10,403 nucleotides of DNA from JBDUDR01 sp040002845. Lineage in GTDB: Bacteria > Actinomycetota > Actinomycetes > Propionibacteriales > Nocardioidaceae. This document shows, piece by piece, positions 6,238-10,403 of this stretch. The DNA is taken from NCBI GenBank assembly GCA_040002845.1, contig JBDUDR010000106.1, positions 1 to 10,403 on the forward strand, read 5' to 3'. Below the pieces are notes generated by a model. The model was given only the letters and a program-made list of their open reading frames with translations. It was not told where the DNA came from and did not search any database. Numbering within the stretch: position 1 is the first letter of the stretch; each line of letters begins with the position of its first letter. The position numbers and the translations under genes are program-made.

Positions 6238-7321
6238 GCGGCCTGGCCAGCAGACGCTTGGCCGCACGGCGCAGCGACCCCGGAACGAGCGCCCGGATGC
6301 GGTGCGGGATGCGAGAGGCTCGCCAGGCGCTCACTTCGGTCGCTGCCGGCTGCCGGCTCCCGGGTTGTTGGGCGGAGGCCCGCGCTCCGGTGCGTGCCCA
6401 CACCGATGAGTACGCGATGGCCTCCGACTCGTCGTAGAGGTGCGTATACGCCCGTCTGCAGTCATCGAGTCGTGCGAGTGTGGAAATGTCCGCGGGCTTG
6501 TTGGCCAGGTCGAGCAGGGCGGCATAAGACCCTTCGGCAAGGTCGCGTACTGCTGGGGTTACTCCCAGACCATCCCAGGAGGCCAGCTTGGTGCGCAGGC
6601 CGGGATCGACCAGCTCGTGGATCGCCGCCATCTGGCGCGCCGACAGTTCTCGGACAGCCGGCTGGTCGAGGCGATTCCCCAGGGCAGGCACGATGGTTGT
6701 CCAGTCGTTGAGGATCTGGTCGTACGACACGAGTGCTCGCGACATGTCGCGCGTAGCGCGCTCGATATAGAGCATCTGGTTGATCCACGCGGCGGTGCGA
6801 GAGGTAGGACCGGGCTTCTCCCCGTAGGCGGACCTTTTGGACGAGACCACCTCCGCGGGATGCCGGAGCATCGTGATGACCGCAGGAGCAGCGCTCACCT
6901 CGATCGCCGCCTGCTCCCACATCGGCAGAAACCACCCGAGCCGTGGGTCTTTCACCACCACGTTGGCCGCGGCCGCGAAGTTCGTTTCCAGCCATCCGAC
7001 AACCTCCGACAGCACGGATGGTCGCTGACCGATCTGACCGCATGTGAACCAGGCGGTGGGACGTGCGTCCGAGGGCCAGACCTGGGCCTGCCTGAGCAAC
7101 TTGGTGTGGAGCTCGACGACCCAGAGCGGTTCACCGAAGCCGGTCGGGTTGGTGCTGTCGGCGGTGACCGTGGGCTGTGGCACGTGGTAGCCGGCCCGCT
7201 CCAGGATGCCTGTCATGACGCTGGTTCCGCTGCGCCCCGAGCCCGCAACGAATATGATCCTCCGGCCAGTGGGGGTGGACGTTTCGGCGGTCTCGGCGTC
7301 GGTGCCGGGAGACAGCGTCAT
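6230..7321 (-). CDS. PAPS-dependent sulfotransferase, copy B of the duplicated module
   Basis: This 363-residue paralogue of the protein at 4280-5272 carries the PAPS-binding loop VAGSGRSGTS (about 25-34), VVVKDPRLGWFLPMW (about 121-135) and the 3'-phosphate segment TMLRHPAEVVSSK (about 150-162). It differs from copy A in its extra C-terminal tail, about residues 331-363. The tail is Arg/Lys-rich with interspersed hydrophobics, for example RIRALVPGSLRRAAKRLLAR, and could lie along a membrane as an amphipathic helix. ATG 7321 follows a TACCCT box by 7 nt with no Shine-Dalgarno. It is the first gene of the four-gene leftward run and its stop overlaps the start of the glycosyltransferase. It is divergent from the sulfotransferase-like gene at 7375. 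Substrate unknown. Confidence 0.88.
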   Translation of the reverse strand: MTLSPGTDAETAETSTPTGRRIIFVAGSGRSGTSVMTGILERAGYHVPQPTVTADSTNPTGFGEPLWVVELHTKLLRQAQVWPSDARPTAWFTCGQIGQRPSVLSEVVGWLETNFAAAANVVVKDPRLGWFLPMWEQAAIEVSAAPAVITMLRHPAEVVSSKRSAYGEKPGPTSRTAAWINQMLYIERATRDMSRALVSYDQILNDWTTIVPALGNRLDQPAVRELSARQMAAIHELVDPGLRTKLASWDGLGVTPAVRDLAEGSYAALLDLANKPADISTLARLDDCRRAYTHLYDESEAIAYSSVWARTGARASAQQPGSRQPAATEVSAWRASRIPHRIRALVPGSLRRAAKRLLARPHG

Positions 7322-7328
7322 GGCGGTA

Positions 7329-7334
7329 AGGGTA
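7329..7334 (-). promoter_or_regulatory. Putative -10 box (TACCCT) at the head of the sulfotransferase/glycosyltransferase run
   Basis: TACCCT on the minus strand lies 7 nt before ATG 7321, the same hexamer and spacing as at the DedA gene. It is the likely main promoter for the leftward gene run, in a 53-bp divergent region shared with the gene at 7375. Confidence 0.45.
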
Positions 7335-7374
7335 GCGAAGGCTTTCGGCGTTTTACTGACTGCATTCCGTACAT

Positions 7375-8187
7375 ATGTGGTTACGTATGGTCATGTCCGC
7401 GTGGTGGAGGGGAACTTCGTTGTCGGAGCTGGTTGGCCTGGGAACCCAACGACCGCGATCGCACTATGCCCTGACGATGTCGCGGCTGCCGGAGCGCTGG
7501 GTGCGCATGTCGGTGAACCACTCCGTGGTGGACACAGACAGCGGCTGTTTCATTGTTGCGGTGCCCAAGAACGGCTGCACCACGATCAAAACGGTGTTCT
7601 GCGAAGCCACTGGGCGCCCCGTCCCGAAACGCGAACATGTCCACCCCCGCGAGCACAACGGCATTCCGCAGTTGCTCGACCTACCTGTCGGCGAGCGTCT
7701 CAAGCTGCTCATGGGTGACGGCTGGACCCGGGTGACCACGAGTCGCGATCCGGTCGCCAGGCTGGAGTCGGGGTTCCGGTCTAAGTTCGGCGACCCGCGC
7801 AAGCGTCCTAGGTACGTGCAGGCGATGGCCAATCGGGGGGGAACGATTCCCGACTCCGGCGAGCCCAGGTACGAGGACTTCGTCGACTGGGTCGCGAGCA
7901 CGCCTGATCACCGGCGTGATCCGCACTGGCGGTCGCAGACCGCTGTCATGCTGTTCGACGAGATCAGGTATGACCACGTACTGCGGCTCGAGACTCTCAG
8001 CGCGGACCTGGTGTGGTTGTTGTCCCTGCTCAAGGTCGACACGGAAGCTGCCAAGGAGATGGCCAGCCGGCGGGTCAACATGAGTCAGGAGACCCCCTTG
8101 TCGACCGACAGGGGACTCTTGAGGGTCATCCGTGACGCCTACGCCGCCGACTACGAGAAGCTCGGGTATCCCGATCCGTTGGGCTAG
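7375..8187 (+). CDS. Sulfotransferase-family protein, carbohydrate (Sulfotransfer_2-like) type
   Basis: The product (270 residues from ATG 7375) resembles the Sulfotransfer_2 group that includes carbohydrate sulfotransferases. Visible are the PAPS-loop motif VAVPKNGCTTIKTVF (about 61-75), the 3'-phosphate segment TTSRDPVARLESGF (about 121-134), the late motif RDPHWRSQT (about 181-189), and a C-terminal YAADYEKLGY (about 256-265) typical of the group. It shares little sequence with the two module sulfotransferases, so it is not a recent copy of them. The start is uncertain: ATG 7375, 7387, 7393, 7477 and 7507 are all in frame, none has a ribosome site, and family similarity begins only around residue 50. 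The first 45 residues are Trp/Arg-rich and may not be translated. It is divergent from the module B operon and convergent with the sulfotransferase-like gene at 8607-9212. Confidence 0.8.
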   Translation: MWLRMVMSAWWRGTSLSELVGLGTQRPRSHYALTMSRLPERWVRMSVNHSVVDTDSGCFIVAVPKNGCTTIKTVFCEATGRPVPKREHVHPREHNGIPQLLDLPVGERLKLLMGDGWTRVTTSRDPVARLESGFRSKFGDPRKRPRYVQAMANRGGTIPDSGEPRYEDFVDWVASTPDHRRDPHWRSQTAVMLFDEIRYDHVLRLETLSADLVWLLSLLKVDTEAAKEMASRRVNMSQETPLSTDRGLLRVIRDAYAADYEKLGYPDPLG

Positions 8188-8300
8188 GGCCGACGTTGCG
8201 TCCGCCGTCGGGTGCGCGATTGAGCCGGTCGGCGCCCTCGTGCGACGCAGACACACGCGTCCGACGGCGCCGGCCGGATCTGGGTGGGCTGGCTCTGCTA

Positions 8301-8359
8301 CAAAGTGTGACGGTAATGCTGTCCGGTGACCCGGCCGACGACCGGTACGTTGCATTTTG
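8301..8359. repeat. 59-bp palindromic repeat, copy 3 (inverted, diverged)
   Basis: The left arm CAAAGTGTGACGGTAATGCTG (8301-8321) matches the reverse complement of the right end of copy 1 at 20 of 21 positions. The right arm ends GCATTTTG (8352-8359). Over 59 bp it agrees with reverse-complemented copy 1 at about 42 positions but with forward copy 1 at only about 31, so it lies in inverted orientation. The outer arms are less well paired than in copies 1 and 2 (9 of 14), but an inner CCGGT/ACCGG pair (8323-8327 with 8341-8345) is present. Confidence 0.75.
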
Positions 8360-8539
8360 CGATGCCCGACCGGGATCGGCAGTTCCGGCCGCCCTCTCAT
8401 CATTTGTGGTGCACCCGAACCGATGCCGTTGTGCTTCCACGCATCCGCGCTGCATCGACAGGCTATCTTTTGCTGATTCCACGGCCCTGATACATCAATT
8501 CATAGCTGTCGATGCTGGTAAATCGCAAGGCGTCGCTTA

Positions 8540-8580
8540 CGTCCGCTCAACGGTGCGCTATCGCGCACTCTGTGCGGACG
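8540..8580 (-). terminator. Nested stem-loop, possible terminator of the leftward sulfotransferase-like gene
   Basis: An outer perfect 7-bp stem CGTCCGC/GCGGACG (8540-8546 with 8574-8580) encloses an inner perfect 6-bp stem GTGCGC/GCGCAC (8553-8558 with 8563-8568) with a TATC loop. It begins 26 nt past the stop at 8607. No T-run follows, so it is not a classic intrinsic terminator, though such U-less hairpins are often proposed in actinobacteria. Confidence 0.4.
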
Positions 8581-8606
8581 CCAGGCAGACGCTTTCTCGA
8601 TGTCGG

Positions 8607-9212
8607 TCAGAGCCCTTCGTAGATGGCGTACTCGGGTGCCAGGAACTCCTGCAGCACGGCTCGGGCTCGATCAGAGATCTGCAACTCGCGCTCCGGAGAT
8701 ACGTTGAGGCGGTCGATCGCGATCTCCAACCCCAGTTTGGTCTTGAGGTAGTCGAGCAGATCCTGTGACCGCTCGTACTTGAAGATCCGGTCGACACACA
8801 CTCTGCCAGCCGTGTCGCTCACGAACTCGGCCTGCCGCGTTATGCGGGCGTAGTCGGCGTCCTCGCGGATGTACGACTCGATGAACTCCTCGAATGTCAC
8901 ATGGCCCGTGTAGTTCTCGTGCCTGGGTGCGTGGGGATTGGCCAAGGCAGGGCGAGACCGGTAGCGCCACCACGAGTGCAGCCAGTCGATCGGCTCGCGA
9001 AACAGACACAGGGTCTCGTACGAGCTGCGTGGATAGCCGGCAAAATCGATAAGGGGTGCTACCAAGTCCTCGAACTCCGAAGCCGCCATGTGCTTCAGTG
9101 GGTTGCGCGAGAGCGAGAACAGCCCCTGGCTGCCCACGGCCGCCTCGATCGCAGAGGAGGCGCACTTGGGCATCGCGAGGAACACAAAGCCGTACTTCGG
9201 TGCAGCGATCAC
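8607..9212 (-). CDS. Short sulfotransferase-family protein
   Basis: The 201-residue product is short for a sulfotransferase but has both PAPS-binding elements: FLAMPKCASSAIEAAV (about 11-26) as the 5'-phosphosulfate loop and CLFREPIDWLHSWWRY (about 69-84) as the 3'-phosphate segment. A KHMAASEFE segment (about 40-48) follows the pattern seen in bacterial Sulfotransfer_2-like proteins. It has no signal peptide or membrane helix. The GTG start at 9212 is supported by a GGAGG ribosome site 4 nt upstream, the clearest Shine-Dalgarno in the window. It is convergent with the sulfotransferase-like gene at 7375-8187 and divergent from the oxidoreductase at 9346. The two share the group but are not close copies. 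Function as a sulfotransferase is likely; substrate unknown. Confidence 0.82.
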   Translation of the reverse strand: MIAAPKYGFVFLAMPKCASSAIEAAVGSQGLFSLSRNPLKHMAASEFEDLVAPLIDFAGYPRSSYETLCLFREPIDWLHSWWRYRSRPALANPHAPRHENYTGHVTFEEFIESYIREDADYARITRQAEFVSDTAGRVCVDRIFKYERSQDLLDYLKTKLGLEIAIDRLNVSPERELQISDRARAVLQEFLAPEYAIYEGL

Positions 9213-9216
9213 TCAG

Positions 9217-9221
9217 CCTCC
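9217..9221 (-). promoter_or_regulatory. Ribosome binding site (GGAGG) fixing GTG 9212
   Basis: GGAGG on the minus strand lies 4 nt before the GTG. It stands out because most other starts here lack a Shine-Dalgarno, which implies that this gene has a true 5' leader. Confidence 0.6.
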
Positions 9222-9333
9222 AGGCCGTATTCCCAGTCGAGGTCGTACTCGAGTCACCGCCCGACAGGATAGCGACCAGCCGTGGGTACGACAGCCGCCG
9301 GACATCACGCGACCGACGACCGCCCACGCGCCG

Positions 9334-9339
9334 TACTGT
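9334..9339 (+). promoter_or_regulatory. Putative -10 box (TACTGT) for the oxidoreductase gene
   Basis: TACTGT ends 6 nt before GTG 9346, so it would occupy -12 to -7 for a leaderless transcript beginning at the G of the start codon. No ribosome site is seen. The 133-bp divergent region also contains the leader of the gene at 9212. Confidence 0.5.
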
Positions 9340-9345
9340 TCGGGT

Positions 9346-10403
9346 GTGACCGAGCGAGTGGTGGTGATCGGGGGTGATGCGGCAGGCGGCAGTGCCGCCA
9401 GCCAGGTGAAACGCGCCGGTGGTGATGATGTGGACGTCGTCATGGTGGAGCGTGGGAGGTGGACCTCGTACTCCGCCTGCGGGATCCCCTATTGGATCGC
9501 CGGTGACGTCGACCAGCCGGATGATCTGGTGGCTCGCAGTCCTGAGGATCACCGAGCCAATGGCATCGACGTGCGGGTGGGATCGGAGGCGGTCGAGATC
9601 GACCTCGACCGGTCGCTTGTCGAGGTACGGGGACCTAACGGCAAGGCGAGTCACCTGGGGTTCGACCAGTTGATGATCGCGACCGGCGCGACACCGTTGC
9701 GGCCGGACCTGCCGGGCATCGACTCGCGGGGGATCTTCGGCGTGCAGACACTCGCCGACGGAGCGTCGATCATGCGGGCGTTGTCCGATCAGCGGTCGTT
9801 GGTCAGTGCGGTCGTTGTCGGTGGTGGCTACATCGGCATCGAGATGGCCGAGGCGATGGTCAGACGAGGTCTTCACGTGACCGTGCTGGACCGGGCGCCG
9901 GAGCCGATGTCCACCTTGGACCCGGACATGGGGCGCCTGGTACGTCGGGCGATGACCGGGATGGGGATCGACGTCCAGCGCGGACGCGTCGACGGGTTCG
10001 AGGCGGATGACACCGGTCAGGTCCGGGCGGTGCTCGCCGACGGCACAGAACACGAGGCCGACATCGTCATCCTGGGACTAGGTGTTCGACCCGAGACCTC
10101 GCTGGCAGACTCGGCCGGTCTCCCGCTTGGCGAGTTCGGCGGCATCCGTACCGACTCGCGGATGCAGGTCGCTGACCAGCCAGCGGTCTTCGCGGCGGGT
10201 GACTGCGTCGAGTCGTTCGACCGGGTCTCGAAGAGCTGGGTGCACGTCGCACTGGGAACCCATGCCAACAAGCAGGGCCGGGTGGCCGGCATCAACCTGG
10301 CCGGTGGCCAGGCCACCTTCCCGGGCGTCGTACGCACCGCGGTCAGCAAGGTCTGCGACCTCGAGATCGCCCGGACCGGTTTGCGCGAGATCGACGCCCG
10401 CCG
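9346..10403 (+). CDS. FAD/NAD(P)-dependent disulfide oxidoreductase, CoA-disulfide reductase / NADH oxidase type (partial)
   Basis: About 352 residues are visible before the right edge; the stop is outside. The order of motifs is that of class III pyridine-nucleotide-disulfide oxidoreductases: the FAD-binding VVVIGGDAAGGSAA (about 5-18), the single redox cysteine in SACGIPYWIAGD (Cys45), MIATGATPLRPDLPGI (about 110-125), the NAD(P)-binding VVVGGGYIGIEMAEA (about 156-170), and the FAD-ribityl motif VFAAGDCVE (about 281-289). Such enzymes reduce CoA disulfide, persulfide or oxygen/peroxide through a cysteine-based active site. The start of the dimerisation domain is present, the rest is cut off. 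GTG 9346 is set by the GG-A-G motif that begins eight residues later and by the TACTGT box. A role in sulfur metabolism beside the sulfotransferases is possible, but co-location alone is weak evidence. Confidence 0.9.
   Translation, partial: MTERVVVIGGDAAGGSAASQVKRAGGDDVDVVMVERGRWTSYSACGIPYWIAGDVDQPDDLVARSPEDHRANGIDVRVGSEAVEIDLDRSLVEVRGPNGKASHLGFDQLMIATGATPLRPDLPGIDSRGIFGVQTLADGASIMRALSDQRSLVSAVVVGGGYIGIEMAEAMVRRGLHVTVLDRAPEPMSTLDPDMGRLVRRAMTGMGIDVQRGRVDGFEADDTGQVRAVLADGTEHEADIVILGLGVRPETSLADSAGLPLGEFGGIRTDSRMQVADQPAVFAAGDCVESFDRVSKSWVHVALGTHANKQGRVAGINLAGGQATFPGVVRTAVSKVCDLEIARTGLREIDAR

Larger units (their letters stand above)
8188..8606. other. 419-bp intergenic region between convergent sulfotransferase-like genes
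   Basis: I see no credible gene here. Open frames crossing it have no recognisable family motif. It holds repeat copy 3 (8301-8359), a stretch of lower GC around 8395-8520 (about half G+C by hand count, against clearly higher neighbours), and a nested stem-loop at 8540-8580 near the 3' end of the leftward gene. Near 8233-8270 two GGCGCC-centred segments could also pair, but weakly. Confidence 0.6.

Noticed and set aside
6440..7474. 344-codon open frame on the + strand
   Set aside because: It lies antisense to sulfotransferase copy B, with no recognisable motif.
8671..10053. 460-codon open frame on the minus strand
   Set aside because: It overlaps the sulfotransferase-like gene in another frame and runs antisense to the oxidoreductase, whose motifs are clear. 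Its His/Arg/Asp-rich composition is that of a shadow frame.
1..10403. CRISPR array, tRNA or rRNA genes
   Set aside because: I looked for regularly spaced direct repeats, tRNA cloverleaf signatures and rRNA-like sequence and saw none. The three 59-bp repeats are too far apart for an array.

Overview
The window is high-GC DNA from an actinobacterium. Supporting signs are GTG/TTG starts, strong C/G preference at third codon positions, and start codons placed 6-9 nt after a TANNNT -10 box, which is the actinobacterial leaderless layout. Gene content and style fit Propionibacteriales/Nocardioidaceae, but genus cannot be fixed from sequence alone.

Left part (1-3300): the first 12 codons of a probable class I/II aminotransferase run off the left edge on the minus strand. 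Next is a minus-strand gene for an AbiEi-like / DUF559-type protein with a restriction-endonuclease-fold C-terminus. It lies between two copies of a 59-bp palindromic repeat (109-167 and 1208-1266), and the upstream copy supplies its last codons and stop. Housekeeping genes follow: pyrE (+), a DedA/VTT membrane protein (-) and a SpoU/TrmH-type RNA methyltransferase (+).

Middle part (3327-7321): four minus-strand genes form two consecutive copies of a two-gene module. Each copy is a PAPS-type sulfotransferase followed by a family 2 glycosyltransferase whose start overlaps the sulfotransferase stop by 4 or 8 nt. The two copies are clear paralogues, so this is a tandem duplication of an operon unit.

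Right part (7375-10403): two more sulfotransferase-like genes (7375-8187 on +, 8607-9212 on -) resemble the carbohydrate-type Sulfotransfer_2 group. They converge on a 419-bp spacer holding a third, inverted and diverged copy of the 59-bp repeat, a lower-GC stretch and a nested stem-loop. A pyridine-nucleotide-disulfide oxidoreductase of the CoA-disulfide reductase / NADH oxidase group (+) runs off the right edge.

The central idea is a glycan sulfation locus: two glycosyltransferases and four sulfotransferases in 6 kb, all apparently cytosolic, probably building or decorating a sulfated surface glycan or glycolipid. This is inferred from families and arrangement; the glycan is unknown and no PAPS-synthesis gene is in view. 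The second notable item is the 59-bp palindrome family framing a nuclease-fold gene, which resembles in layout, though not in homology, systems in which small palindromes spread alongside a nuclease-like gene.
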